Part shown: positions 1-7,932 of the stretch, one piece after another
Position numbering within the stretch: the first letter of the stretch is position 1
How the letters are laid out: every line of letters starts with the position of its first letter
NCBI GenBank assembly: GCA_036564195.1
Contig: DATCLA010000041.1
Span: 1 to 22,764, forward strand
DNA length: 22,764 nt
DNA from: DATCLA01 sp036564195
GTDB taxonomy: Bacteria > Bacillota > UBA4882 > UBA8346
Direction of reading: 5' to 3'
The notes under the pieces: generated by a model
The model's input: only the letters and a program-made list of their open reading frames with translations
The model's database searches: none
Told to the model about the DNA's origin: nothing
Translations under genes and position numbers: made by a program

Positions 1-196
1 CTCTATCTTCATATGAAAGATTTAACGCATCGGCTAATGCATATTGTGTTTTTTTATCTGGTGGTATTTTCTTTCCATTAATTATTTCGCCAAGATATAC
101 TGCCGAAATGTTAGCAATACGCGCCAGTTTTGTGTTAGATAGCCTGGCTTCTTCTTTTTTCTTTGATAGAAAACTTGCAAAGGTTTCATCAGCCAC
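1..196 (-). CDS. XRE-family helix-turn-helix regulator, N-terminal part (runs off the left edge)
   Basis: This reading frame is open from a GTG start at 196 to the window edge, giving about 65 codons. A strong GGAGGTGA ribosome binding site at 201-208 fixes the start. The protein begins MADETFASFLSKKKEEARLS and continues with a Cro/CI-type helix-turn-helix, roughly residues 18-62. The recognisable features are TKLARIANIS (second helix), VYLGEIINGKK (recognition helix and turn) and YALADALNLS (following helix). Such proteins bind short palindromes as dimers and often repress their own gene. A perfect inverted repeat lies just upstream at 234-257, next to a plausible promoter. Any C-terminal sensor or oligomerisation domain is outside the window, so the signal it responds to is unknown. 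Confidence 0.85.
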   Translation of the reverse strand, partial: MADETFASFLSKKKEEARLSNTKLARIANISAVYLGEIINGKKIPPDKKTQYALADALNLSYEDR

Positions 197-233
197 ATTA
201 TCACCTCCATATGTAAACTCTAAGCGTAATGTT

Positions 234-257
234 ATAAGCATTTAGTTAATTGCTTAT
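234..257. promoter_or_regulatory. Candidate operator palindrome of the XRE gene
   Basis: ATAAGCA (234-240) and TGCTTAT (251-257) form a perfect inverted repeat around a 10-bp AT-rich centre. A further TAAGC half-site lies at 221-225. The palindrome falls between the candidate promoter (265-293) and the GTG start at 196, about where transcription would begin, which fits autorepression by the XRE protein. That role is inferred from position only. Confidence 0.5.
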
Positions 258-264
258 AGTTTAT

Positions 265-293
265 ATATTACCATTAAAACTGCTACAAATCAA
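265..293 (-). promoter_or_regulatory. Candidate sigma-A promoter of the XRE gene
   Basis: On the minus strand, TTGATT (288-293) and TAATAT (265-270) are separated by 17 bp. Each matches the consensus at 4 of 6 positions. Spacing to the palindrome at 234-257 supports a regulated promoter, but the boxes are weak in AT-rich DNA. Confidence 0.35.
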
Positions 294-409
294 CAATAAT
301 ATCATCTATCCTATTTCCTCAACCCCCAATAAAAGGGGTGGTTATCTAATCTGGTAACTCAACTATAAACTTTCAAGGTTATTGATATGTTCCCACAAAC
401 AATAAAAAT

Positions 410-479
410 AAGGGTCTCCTGACATTGCCACATCTAGCAAAACAGCTTGGAGAAAAAAATTAAATGTCTGGAAACCCTT
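410..479 (-). terminator. Long imperfect inverted repeat downstream of the rRNA methyltransferase, possible terminator
   Basis: The 197-504 stretch has no gene. It holds the XRE promoter and operator on one side and this repeat on the other. The 14-bp arms at 410-423 and 466-479 have two mismatches, one tolerable as G-U in RNA, and enclose about 42 nt. Read on the minus strand, the right-hand end is followed by TTATTTTTATT, as in a terminator for the gene ending at 505. The long loop makes this uncertain. A shorter CCCC/GGGG hairpin sits near 331-346. Confidence 0.35.
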
Positions 480-504
480 TATTTACATGCTTTTCAGTTT
501 TTTA

Positions 505-1896
505 TTACTCAACTCTTGACATCAATGTTACGCACTCAACATGATACGTCTGGGGAAACAGATCAACCGGTTGAATCTCCCTTACCCAGTAGCCCAATTC
601 CGTCAGTAGCTTCAAGTCCCGTGCCAAAGTGCTGGGATTACAACTAACATAAATAATCCGGCTGACCTCGTTAGCCGCAAAGCTCTCCAGTACTGAACGC
701 TCACAGCCGGAACGGGGCGGGTCGACTACGCCGACATCAAAACGGATACCCTGTTTAACCAATTCCGGCAAGACTTTTTCCGTTTCACCCACCCGAAACT
801 CCGTATTAGTTAATTGATTTAAATTGGCATTCTCCTTGGCATCCCGGATGGCCTCTGGAACTACTTCGATCCCATAAACCTTCTGTGCTTTACGGGCTAA
901 AAATAAAGTTAGGCTCCCCACCCCGCAATAAGCATCCATTACTGTTTCCGCTCCGTCCAGTCCGGCATAGGCAACCGCTTTTCCATATAACACCGACGTT
1001 TGATAGGGATTAACCTGAAAGAAAGAACGGGGGGAGATCTTAAAACGCAATCCGTCCAATTCGTCTATAATCGTTTCCTTCCCCCAAATCAAGCGGGTTT
1101 GCCGGCCCAGAATCACATTTCCCCGGGTGGTATTGATATTCTGCATAATACTTTTAATCTCCGGAAACTGTGCTGCCAATTTCCCCGCAAGATCCTGTAC
1201 CTGAGGAAAAACAGCCCCGTTGGTAACCAAAACCACCATTACTTCCCCAGTGCCAAAACCTTTACGAATCAAGACATGGCGAAGCAGACCGGTGCCGGTC
1301 TGTTCATTATAGACAGAGACTCCATACGCCTGGATTAAGCTTTGAATTTGGCCTGCCATCCAGTTCATATCTTCCGGCTGCAACAGGCATCCGGACAACG
1401 GGACAATCCGGTGGGTCCCCTGCCGATAAAACCCCAGTTTTACTTGACCATCCTCAGTCATTCCTATGGGGTACTGCACTTTATTCCGGTAGAACCAGGG
1501 TTGATCCATCCCCAGTACCGGGTGGACTGTAACTCCGGTCAAACCGCCGATTCGCTCCAGTGCGTCTACTACCCGCTGCCGTTTCAGTGCCAATTGGGCA
1601 GGGTAATTCATCTGTTGTAGCTGGCAGCCACCGCACTCCTGGTAAACCGGACAAGGCGCCGCAACCCGTTCCGGAACTGGCCGTACCACTGCAACCAAAG
1701 CCCCCCGGGCAAAATTCTTTTTGACCTCGGTGATTTTCACCCGAACCGTCTCACCTTGTAGCGCACCGGTGACAAATACGGTAAAGTCGCGGTAACGGCC
1801 TACCCCTTCACCCTTATGACCGTAGCCGGTAATTGGTATTTCAACTAATTGACCTTGATTGACCGGCGTATTCAAAGTTTGTTTATTTTTCAACAT
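505..1896 (-). CDS. rlmD: 23S rRNA (uracil-5-)-methyltransferase, RlmD/RlmCD (RumA) family
   Basis: This SAM-dependent enzyme makes 5-methyluridine in 23S rRNA. In Bacillota one member (RlmCD) can modify both U747 and U1939, and I cannot tell which specificity applies here. An N-terminal TRAM RNA-binding domain (VEIPITGYGHKGEGVGRY) is followed by the 4Fe-4S cysteines in CPVYQECGGC, with the family spacing CX5CX2C. A fourth Cys lies in LSGCLLQ. The Rossmann methyltransferase domain has DAYCGVGSLTL (SAM loop), VVDPPRSG, and the catalytic Cys in SCNPST. With the ATG at 1896 the protein is 463 residues, normal for the family. A TTG at 1917 would add seven residues, and neither start has a good ribosome binding site. 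It forms its own unit behind the promoter at 1942-1970. Confidence 0.93.
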   Translation of the reverse strand: MLKNKQTLNTPVNQGQLVEIPITGYGHKGEGVGRYRDFTVFVTGALQGETVRVKITEVKKNFARGALVAVVRPVPERVAAPCPVYQECGGCQLQQMNYPAQLALKRQRVVDALERIGGLTGVTVHPVLGMDQPWFYRNKVQYPIGMTEDGQVKLGFYRQGTHRIVPLSGCLLQPEDMNWMAGQIQSLIQAYGVSVYNEQTGTGLLRHVLIRKGFGTGEVMVVLVTNGAVFPQVQDLAGKLAAQFPEIKSIMQNINTTRGNVILGRQTRLIWGKETIIDELDGLRFKISPRSFFQVNPYQTSVLYGKAVAYAGLDGAETVMDAYCGVGSLTLFLARKAQKVYGIEVVPEAIRDAKENANLNQLTNTEFRVGETEKVLPELVKQGIRFDVGVVDPPRSGCERSVLESFAANEVSRIIYVSCNPSTLARDLKLLTELGYWVREIQPVDLFPQTYHVECVTLMSRVE

Positions 1897-1941
1897 CTCT
1901 TTTTTCGGTGTCCTCAATTATGATTCCATCTAAGCCTTTTC

Positions 1942-1970
1942 ATTATAATCAATAGCCCGGATTTCCACAA
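1942..1970 (-). promoter_or_regulatory. Sigma-A type promoter of the rRNA methyltransferase gene
   Basis: TTGTGG (1965-1970) and a perfect TATAAT (1942-1947) are separated by exactly 17 bp on the minus strand. Transcription would start near 1935, giving a leader of about 20-40 nt. Confidence 0.6.
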
Positions 1971-2023
1971 CTGACAGTGCAGCAGGGTTTTACCTTTGTT
2001 TTTAGAACTTGCCTTGGTTACTA

Positions 2024-2055
2024 TAAAAAATCCGCCCAATTGAAAGGAACGGATT
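2024..2055 (-). terminator. Rho-independent terminator downstream of the GNAT gene
   Basis: Arms AATCCG (2029-2034) and CGGATT (2050-2055) form a hairpin, with a CC/GG pair inside the loop. On the minus strand a run of Ts follows it (the A run at 2025-2030 on plus). It lies about 115 bp past the GNAT stop codon and before the rRNA methyltransferase promoter. I see nothing else in the 1971-2168 gap. Confidence 0.55.
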
Positions 2056-2168
2056 AATTTTTTCAGCCATCGTCATTGACCCCTATTTCAAACCCCTCAA
2101 ACATTCCTACTACAGCTTTTCACGATATGGTTTAAAATCCCGATACTTTACCTAATCGCCCAACTTTT

Positions 2169-2672
2169 TCAATTACTTAACGCTTTCTCCATTACATAAT
2201 CATCCATTACGAAGCCGTTTCCAATATCCGTGACCTGAGCATGAACAATTTTAAAGCCTTTCTTCTCATAGACGGCAATGGAATTTTTATTGTTACGGTT
2301 TACAGTAAGCCAGATCGCTTTTAACCCCCGGCTGGCGCACAATCCATCTAAAAAATCAAAGGTTTTACTGGCATAGCCCTGACCCCGGTACTCCTTTAAG
2401 ATGTACAGTTTACTAAGGAACAACTTACCTGCTTCGGCTTTAATCCCTGTATATCCCATCTTAACTCCGTCCCGGCTGATAAAATAATATTCGTACCCTT
2501 GGTTTTCGATTTGGTCGGTGAGCGCCGGTACAGACTGAAATTTATTTAACATATAATTAATCTGTTCCGGGGTGATGATACGGACAAAATATTCCTTCCA
2601 GATCAGCTTAGCCAGACCGGCTAATGCAGTAACTTCCGCTTCGGTTTTAACCGGTAAAAATTCTAGGGCCAT
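2169..2672 (-). CDS. GNAT-family N-acetyltransferase
   Basis: This is an acetyl-CoA-dependent GCN5-related acetyltransferase of 167 residues, a usual single-domain length. The acetyl-CoA pyrophosphate loop is YRGQGYASK, following the beta-4 strand LYILKEY. The C-terminal GNAT signature NSIAVYEKKGFKIV is present. I chose the ATG at 2672 (MALEFLPVKTE) because AAAGGA lies about 8 nt upstream. A GTG at 2708 and an ATG at 2681 are in frame but poorly placed for a ribosome binding site. The substrate cannot be told from sequence: relatives acetylate amino acids, polyamines, antibiotics or protein N-termini. It is a single-gene unit with its own promoter (2728-2756) and terminator. Confidence 0.85.
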   Translation of the reverse strand: MALEFLPVKTEAEVTALAGLAKLIWKEYFVRIITPEQINYMLNKFQSVPALTDQIENQGYEYYFISRDGVKMGYTGIKAEAGKLFLSKLYILKEYRGQGYASKTFDFLDGLCASRGLKAIWLTVNRNNKNSIAVYEKKGFKIVHAQVTDIGNGFVMDDYVMEKALSN

Positions 2673-2727
2673 GATACTCATCCTTTCACCATATAATTGC
2701 CTAGACACCTATCACACCTGATTAACG

Positions 2728-2756
2728 ATTATATTATACCTGTTTTTTACCCTCAA
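2728..2756 (-). promoter_or_regulatory. Sigma-A type promoter of the GNAT gene
   Basis: TTGAGG (2751-2756), a 17-bp spacer and a perfect TATAAT (2728-2733) read on the minus strand. A second overlapping TATAAT lies at 2733-2738 but would give a spacer of only 12 bp. Confidence 0.6.
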
Positions 2757-2867
2757 AACTACCCCTGTCCGTCGGCCAACCAAATTAAGTTACGCACCAA
2801 AGCAAATCCGCCAATACTTCAAGGTACTTCTTAAGGAATGCCTAACCAACATTTAACGACGTTCAGT

Positions 2868-3434
2868 TTAGGGCTCTTCTCCCCAACGTTTGAGCAAATT
2901 ATGTTCCAAACCGAACTGGTCAATGATCTTGCCTACATGATGATTGACCAGATCCATAAGGCTCTGCGGCTTAATGTAAAAAGCCGGCATTGGCGGAGCA
3001 ATTACTACACCGAGCCTGGCCAGTTTCAACATATTTTCCAGATGAATCGGACTCAAAGGAGTTTCCCGCGGGACCAGAATCAATTTCCGTTGTTCCTTGA
3101 TAGTTACATCTGCGGCCCGTTCCAATAAATTATCACTATAGCCGTTAGCGATCCCCGCCAATGTTTTCATGCTGCAAGGGACAACTACCATCCCTACGGT
3201 TAAAAACGAACCGCTGGCAACCGGAGCAGTCAGATCCTGATTATCATATTTACGTGCCACCAAACTTTCAATGTAAGATAATTCGTAATCGGTCTCAAGT
3301 TCAAGGTTTTTAATCGCCCAGTCGCTCAAGATCAAGTGAGTTTCCACACCCAGGGTCTGTAATGCTTCCAATAAGCGGATTCCATAAATACTACCCGAGG
3401 CACCCGTTAAACCTACGATCACTCGTTTCTTCAT
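2868..3434 (-). CDS. ubiX: Flavin prenyltransferase UbiX
   Basis: UbiX attaches a dimethylallyl group to reduced FMN and makes prenyl-FMN, the cofactor of UbiD decarboxylases. The protein is 188 residues, normal for the family. The FMN-binding N-terminus is VGLTGASGSIYG (residues 7-18), followed by LILSDWA. The conserved middle segment PCSMKTLAGIANGYSDNLL and the later LVPRETPLSPIH (phosphate and prenyl donor region) are intact. A good ribosome binding site (GAGG, 7 nt before the ATG) supports the start. It lies downstream of ubiD but is separated by a terminator and a palindromic element, so it may have its own promoter. I found no convincing terminator after it in 2709-2867. Its presence implies that the neighbouring UbiD is a true prenyl-FMN enzyme. 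Confidence 0.95.
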   Translation of the reverse strand: MKKRVIVGLTGASGSIYGIRLLEALQTLGVETHLILSDWAIKNLELETDYELSYIESLVARKYDNQDLTAPVASGSFLTVGMVVVPCSMKTLAGIANGYSDNLLERAADVTIKEQRKLILVPRETPLSPIHLENMLKLARLGVVIAPPMPAFYIKPQSLMDLVNHHVGKIIDQFGLEHNLLKRWGEEP

Positions 3435-3466
3435 TCTTTTTCCTCATTTAACTCTTATTTGCGGAA

Positions 3467-3572
3467 ATTGCATAATTACATTAATTAATCCTTCGGCCAC
3501 AATATATAGTGACTAGCTCGGATGCAGCTATAATATATTATGAGCCAAAGCTTAAATCAGGAATTATGCAAT
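3467..3572. repeat. Palindromic intergenic element, copy 1 (106 bp)
   Basis: The element begins ATTGCATAATT and ends AATTATGCAAT, so its ends are inverted repeats. Inner arms also pair imperfectly: CACAATATATAGTGA near 3499-3513 and ATATATTATGAG further in. A second copy in the same orientation lies at 20451-20570. Shared blocks include CACAATATATAGTGACT and AGCTTAAATC. It looks like a MITE- or REP-like element with no coding capacity. A weak TTGTGG/TGTAAT promoter-like pair with a 16-bp spacer reads out of it towards ubiX. Confidence 0.65.
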
Positions 3573-3608
3573 TCTTTAATTTCAGTACTATTTTAACAGG
3601 ATAACCTT

Positions 3609-3649
3609 AAAAAACACAAAACATCTTCACAAAAAAGATGTTTTGTGTT
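3609..3649 (-). terminator. Rho-independent terminator after ubiD
   Basis: Perfect 15-bp arms (3613-3627 and 3635-3649, ending ACATCTT and starting AAGATGT) enclose a 7-nt loop. On the minus strand the hairpin is followed by a run of six Ts, part of it within the stem. It starts about 15 bp past the ubiD stop codon, so it should end the transport/ubiD transcript before ubiX. Confidence 0.8.
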
Positions 3650-3664
3650 CTGCTTATTGTTTAC

Positions 3665-5014
3665 TTATTCGGCCTTAAAGTATTTGTCCAGGTTGATTTC
3701 GTTCAAACCTTCGTTATAATTGATCCGTTTAAACTTACTGTCCAGGGGCCGGGTAGCATCAATAGCGATTTTGGTGACGACTCCGTTGCGACTGGCGGGA
3801 TCAATGGGGCTCCCTTTAGCGTTGGGAATAATAAAGCATTTGTTGGTGTCAATATTCAAATTGACCGCCCTTAAAACCTCGGAGTCATTAAAGATATCAA
3901 CATCCTCATCCACAATGATCACATGGCGGACAAAAGGATCAGCCGAAAAGACTGCGGCAGCGCCGTTGGCAGCTTCACCTTCGACAAACTTTTTAATCGC
4001 TACATAACAGGTAGTCCGGCAGCAACCACTCGGCGGCATATAAACGTCCCGTACTCCCGGGCAAGCGACTTTGACCTGGTTATAGATCTGTCCCAGACGG
4101 GCTAATCCTCCCAACAGTTGGTGCTCGGTAGCACCGGAACAAAGGTCGTAGTAAATGGGGTTTTTCCGCATGGTGATTGTGGTGATGGTCACTACCGGGT
4201 AGTTCATCTGTTCACCATATAAGGTATGCCATTCGCCGAAAGGTCCTTCCGGATCCCGCTCTTCCCAGCCGATATAGCCTTCTAGGCAAATCTCGCCATC
4301 TGCCGGGACTTCCAGGTCCACTGTCTTACATTTGACAATCTCCATGGCTTCACCGAAAAGGCCCCCCATTACCTCATACTCATCGGTGTCGATCCCACAA
4401 AAACTGAGGCTCCCGATATAAAAAGCGGGATGAGCGCCAATGGTTACGGCAATCGGCATATTCTGCTTTCTGGCGCAGTATTTTTTATAAATGTAAAAAA
4501 CATGACTGGCTTCGGCCAAATGAACACCAAGCTTATTTCGGCCTTTTAATTGAAAACGGTACATTCCGGCATTACGAATTCCGGTCTCGGGGTCCTTGAC
4601 CGTCGTCACCCCAGCGGTAATATAAGGCCCTACATCGCCGCTATTATGGTGAATAATCGGTAATTTGGTCAAGTCAACCTGGTCGCCGGTATAGACAACT
4701 TCCTGAATCGGCCCGGAATTTACTAATTTGGGATGAATCAACTGTTTCTCCCGTTCCCGGTAAACCCGATTTAAATCAACCTCAGTAGTGTCCAAGGCGA
4801 TTGCCAGCCTTTTCCGGTTGCCGAATAAGTTGGTCACTAGTGGATAATCGCTACCCTGGACCTTTTTAAACAGGATTGCCGGCCGCTTGTTCTCCTTTTC
4901 CAGCTTATAAACAATCCGGGGTCCCTCAAATTTCGGGCTGATCGGAACCTCCGTAGTCAATAACTCACCCGGAGTTTGCGCTAACTGCTTGAGATAACTT
5001 CGTAAATCCTTCAT
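3665..5014 (-). CDS. UbiD-family prenyl-FMN-dependent decarboxylase
   Basis: UbiD enzymes reversibly decarboxylate alpha,beta-unsaturated or aromatic acids using prenyl-FMN. The protein is 449 residues, somewhat shorter than E. coli UbiD. The cofactor region NAGMYRFQLKG contains R153, and the catalytic pair E256 and E261 lies in EGPFGE. The spacing matches the R-E-E triad of fungal Fdc1 (R173, E277, E282). TEHQLLGGLARLGQIYNQVK and PPSGCCRTTCYVAIK are further family blocks. It starts 3 bp after the TRAP permease stop, with its AAGGAGG inside the end of the permease gene, so the two are translationally coupled. Possible substrates are an aromatic acid, a ubiquinone or menaquinone precursor, or an enoic acid. 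The transporter and AcnX context favours a catabolic enoic acid, which is inference. Confidence 0.93.
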   Translation of the reverse strand: MKDLRSYLKQLAQTPGELLTTEVPISPKFEGPRIVYKLEKENKRPAILFKKVQGSDYPLVTNLFGNRKRLAIALDTTEVDLNRVYREREKQLIHPKLVNSGPIQEVVYTGDQVDLTKLPIIHHNSGDVGPYITAGVTTVKDPETGIRNAGMYRFQLKGRNKLGVHLAEASHVFYIYKKYCARKQNMPIAVTIGAHPAFYIGSLSFCGIDTDEYEVMGGLFGEAMEIVKCKTVDLEVPADGEICLEGYIGWEERDPEGPFGEWHTLYGEQMNYPVVTITTITMRKNPIYYDLCSGATEHQLLGGLARLGQIYNQVKVACPGVRDVYMPPSGCCRTTCYVAIKKFVEGEAANGAAAVFSADPFVRHVIIVDEDVDIFNDSEVLRAVNLNIDTNKCFIIPNAKGSPIDPASRNGVVTKIAIDATRPLDSKFKRINYNEGLNEINLDKYFKAE

Positions 5015-5017
5015 CTG

Positions 5018-6907
5018 TCAGGCCTCCTTGGTCATATTAGCTGTGGGAGCTGAAGTTGGGCGGGCTTTTGGTTTGAAAATCTGATTCAACAAGAATGCGA
5101 CTACAATCAAGGCCAGTCCGATCAGATCACTGATAACCTCTGGGAATAACAATAAAATTGCAGCCGCTCCCAACAACCACCGGGCAACCTTACCCCAATG
5201 AATAAACATAAAACCTTCCATCGCTCCAACCATAGCTAGAATCCCGATAGTCTCTGCGCCCACCGCGATCAAGACATCAGTGGTGTTTCCCTGCATAATC
5301 ACTGCGGGAACGGCGATGAACATGAACGGAATGATATAAGCGGGCAACCCGAAGCGGAAAGCCAGCCAACCGGTTTTATTCGGATCAGAGTTAGCAAGCG
5401 CCGCCGCACAATACGCCGCAATCGCCACCGGAGGCGTAATTGCCCCAACGCAGGAAAAGATAAAGATGAACATATGGGCGGCAATTGGAGTTGCGCCTAA
5501 CTGGGTCAAAACCGGGACTAAAATCGTTACCAGGATAATATAAACCGCAGTCGGCGGCATGGCGCACCCCAGTAAGATCGCGATTAGCGCTGACCAAAAA
5601 GCAGCCAAATAAAGGTTACCATGGGAAAAAGCGATTAATGTATAAGAGAGTTTCGCTCCCAACCCGGTGATTAGAAAGGTTCCGACAATGATCCCAGCAG
5701 CCGCACAGGTAATCACAATCTGTACCGACTGTTTCGAACCGTTTTCAAGCGCCGCCAAGATCTGCTTCTTACTGGGCCGGGTCAGTTTCCGCAAAAAACT
5801 GGTGACTATTGTCAATATTGTCGCCCAAAAAGCCGACCGCATCGGAGTCCACCCCAAAATAATTACAGCGATTAAAAAGATAATCGGGATTCCCAAGTGG
5901 CCTCTTTCCCTCATTACTTTTCTAAACGACGGCAATTGCTCCTGAGGCAGTCCGACTAAACCTCCTTTCACCGCGCGCGCGTCTACTACAAACATTAAAG
6001 CCAGGTAATACAGTAATGCTGGGACAATAGCGGCAACACAAATTGCACTGTAAGTTTTCTCCAAATACTGGGCCATAATAAAGGCGCCTGCACCCATAAT
6101 CGGAGGTGTAAACATTCCACCGGTGGAAGCCACTGCCTCAATGGCTCCGGCCTCATAATCCTTATAACCGACTTTTTTCATTAAAGGAATGGTAAAGGTA
6201 CCGACTGTAGCAACATTGGCTGCCGGAGACCCGGAGATCATCCCCATCAAGCCACTGCCGATAATGGCTGTTTTGGCTGGTCCGCCACGGAACCGTCCGG
6301 CAATGGAGTAGGCTAAGTCCACAAACCATTGGCCGCCACCAAAAGCTTCCAAAAAAGCCCCGAAAATTATAAAGACAATAATAAAGGTGGCTGCTACATC
6401 CATTGGTACTCCGTAGATGCCATCGGTGCTCATAAAGAAAAAGTTAACCAAACGCGACCAGGATTCACCGCGATGGGCCATAAATGCCGGAAAATATGGC
6501 CCGAATAAGGCATAGATAATGAAAAATACCGCTGTAAGTGTTAAAAATAATCCATTGGTGCGGCGGGTTGCTTCCAGCACCAAAAGAACCAGCAGACTCC
6601 CCATAATTACATCAATTACCGGAATTTCACCGACTTTCATCACCCGGTCTTGCCATACCATGAGCACATAAATATTAACCGCCATAATCGCCAAAGCTAA
6701 ACAAGTGTTAAAAAAAATCGTTCCTTTTGATTCATCCTTTTTTTTCAGGCTGAAAAATGCCAGCGGGGACAAGAGAGCCATTAATAAGGCTCTCTGTGTC
6801 ATGGCAGAAAACGTACCAAAACCCGCAGTGTACAGAAAAACAAGCGAAGTCAGAATCAGTAGTCCTGATATAACTTTATTTTGGATTTTGGCAACGTTTA
6901 TACTCAT
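5018..6907 (-). CDS. TRAP transporter fused permease, TAXI type (4TM/12TM fusion), copy 1
   Basis: This polytopic membrane protein of 629 residues joins the small (DctQ-like) and large (DctM-like) TRAP subunits, as is typical for TAXI systems. It takes up organic anions by secondary transport from an extracytoplasmic receptor. The N-terminal third holds the small-subunit helices. The DctM part contains SGSPAANVATVGTFTIPLM and TPPIMGAGAFIMAQYLEKTY, and near the C-terminus GCAMPPTAVYIILVTILVP and ITPPVAIAAYCAAALANSDP. Its start overlaps the receptor stop by 4 bp (ATGA), yet that receptor gene is broken. The permease itself looks intact, so it may be orphaned or may borrow the receptor at 19401-20369. 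The substrate is unknown. Confidence 0.93.
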   Translation of the reverse strand: MSINVAKIQNKVISGLLILTSLVFLYTAGFGTFSAMTQRALLMALLSPLAFFSLKKKDESKGTIFFNTCLALAIMAVNIYVLMVWQDRVMKVGEIPVIDVIMGSLLVLLVLEATRRTNGLFLTLTAVFFIIYALFGPYFPAFMAHRGESWSRLVNFFFMSTDGIYGVPMDVAATFIIVFIIFGAFLEAFGGGQWFVDLAYSIAGRFRGGPAKTAIIGSGLMGMISGSPAANVATVGTFTIPLMKKVGYKDYEAGAIEAVASTGGMFTPPIMGAGAFIMAQYLEKTYSAICVAAIVPALLYYLALMFVVDARAVKGGLVGLPQEQLPSFRKVMRERGHLGIPIIFLIAVIILGWTPMRSAFWATILTIVTSFLRKLTRPSKKQILAALENGSKQSVQIVITCAAAGIIVGTFLITGLGAKLSYTLIAFSHGNLYLAAFWSALIAILLGCAMPPTAVYIILVTILVPVLTQLGATPIAAHMFIFIFSCVGAITPPVAIAAYCAAALANSDPNKTGWLAFRFGLPAYIIPFMFIAVPAVIMQGNTTDVLIAVGAETIGILAMVGAMEGFMFIHWGKVARWLLGAAAILLLFPEVISDLIGLALIVVAFLLNQIFKPKARPTSAPTANMTKEA

Positions 6908-7775
6908 TTCAATAACCCTTTCTCTTTAAAGAACTTCTTCGCACCGGGATGCCACGGGATCGGCATTCCTTTGGTCGCCGTTTCTATAGACAATTCTTTA
7001 GTTGAAGGATGGGAATTCCGAACTTTCTCAATATTTTCAAAGATGGCTTTGGTAATCCGGTAAACTAAGTCTGTGCTGAGGTCTTTTCTTACCACCACGA
7101 TGTTGGGAATGTAAAAAGTGTTGACTGGTGCGTCTGTACCGTACATCTCTTTGGGAATTGTTTCTTTGGCATAGTAGGAATACTTTTTCAGCAATTTTTT
7201 CATCATATTATCTTCGATCGAAATAAACCGGATTGGTTTTTTCGCTGCTGTTAACTGAGTAATCGCTGCCGAAGGGATCGCCGCATGGACTAAAATAGCA
7301 TCCAAGTTACCATCGACTAACGAATCGGAAGCCTGTTCATAGGAGGAATACACTGCCTTGAAATCTTTTTCGGAATATCCGTAAGCCTTAAATACCTCTA
7401 AGAAGGTGGTGATGGCTCCGCCTCCAGCCGGACCAAGGCCAACTTTTTTACCCTTCAAATCTTTAATTGATTTGATGGGCGAGTTTTTATTCACCACAAT
7501 CTGAAATACACCTTTGGATAAACCGGAGAACATTCCCGTTACTTTGGGGAGCTTCGTTTTATACGGCGGTAATCCCTTTACCGCGTTATAAGACATGACG
7601 CTTTGTGAGATAGCAATATCAGCGCCGCCATTGTTAATTAAGGAATTGTTCTCGATTGCCCCGCCTGTGATCTGAGCGGTTGTCTAGATCCCCACTTTAT
7701 TGGTGATAATATCGGCCATGGCAATTCCAATCGGATAATAAGCGCCGCCGGAGTTAGAACCAATCGCTTTTTCAT
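6904..7775 (-). pseudogene. TAXI-family solute-binding receptor, disrupted (stop codon, lost signal peptide, frameshift)
   Basis: The 6904-7596 part encodes 230 residues of a TAXI receptor (KGKKVGLGPAGGGAITTFLE, HAAIPSAAITQL, IPWHPGAKKFFKEKGLL). The missing N-terminal part of the mature protein is found upstream in the same frame: IGSNSGGAYYPIGIAMADII, then an in-frame TAG at 7684-7686, then TTAQITGGAIENNSLINNGG. The expected signal peptide is absent. A good GGAGGT and ATGAAAAAG (start at 7775) sit immediately before the mature region, but that ATG is in another frame. The likely history is a deletion that fused the first codons of the signal peptide to the mature region out of frame, plus a nonsense change. 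It overlaps the downstream permease start by 4 bp. No ribosome binding site precedes the internal ATG at 7596, and a product from there would stay in the cytoplasm. Confidence 0.88.
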
Positions 7776-7932
7776 TTAGATACCTCCATGTTTATTCTTA
7801 TTTATTTTGAAAGGATCGAAAGATTACTTACTTATTATTTAGTACTCACCTCCTTTTCCGCTAAACTAGACCATCCACATATTTAGCCTTTATTCAACAT
7901 TTTTCTGGTTTTTCTTGTATTCAACTGTCGAT

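Noticed and set aside
447..647. Plus-strand open frame of 66 codons overlapping the end of the rRNA methyltransferase gene
   Set aside because: It is mostly antisense to a well-supported gene and shows no recognisable domain.
3467..3572. Palindromic element as a tRNA gene or CRISPR repeat
   Set aside because: It has no tRNA arms or CCA end, and only two copies 17 kb apart exist in the window, so neither reading fits.
7684..7686. In-frame TAG read as pyrrolysine or suppressed stop in the TAXI receptor
   Set aside because: The gene also lacks a signal peptide and its start is out of frame, so decay explains the stop better.
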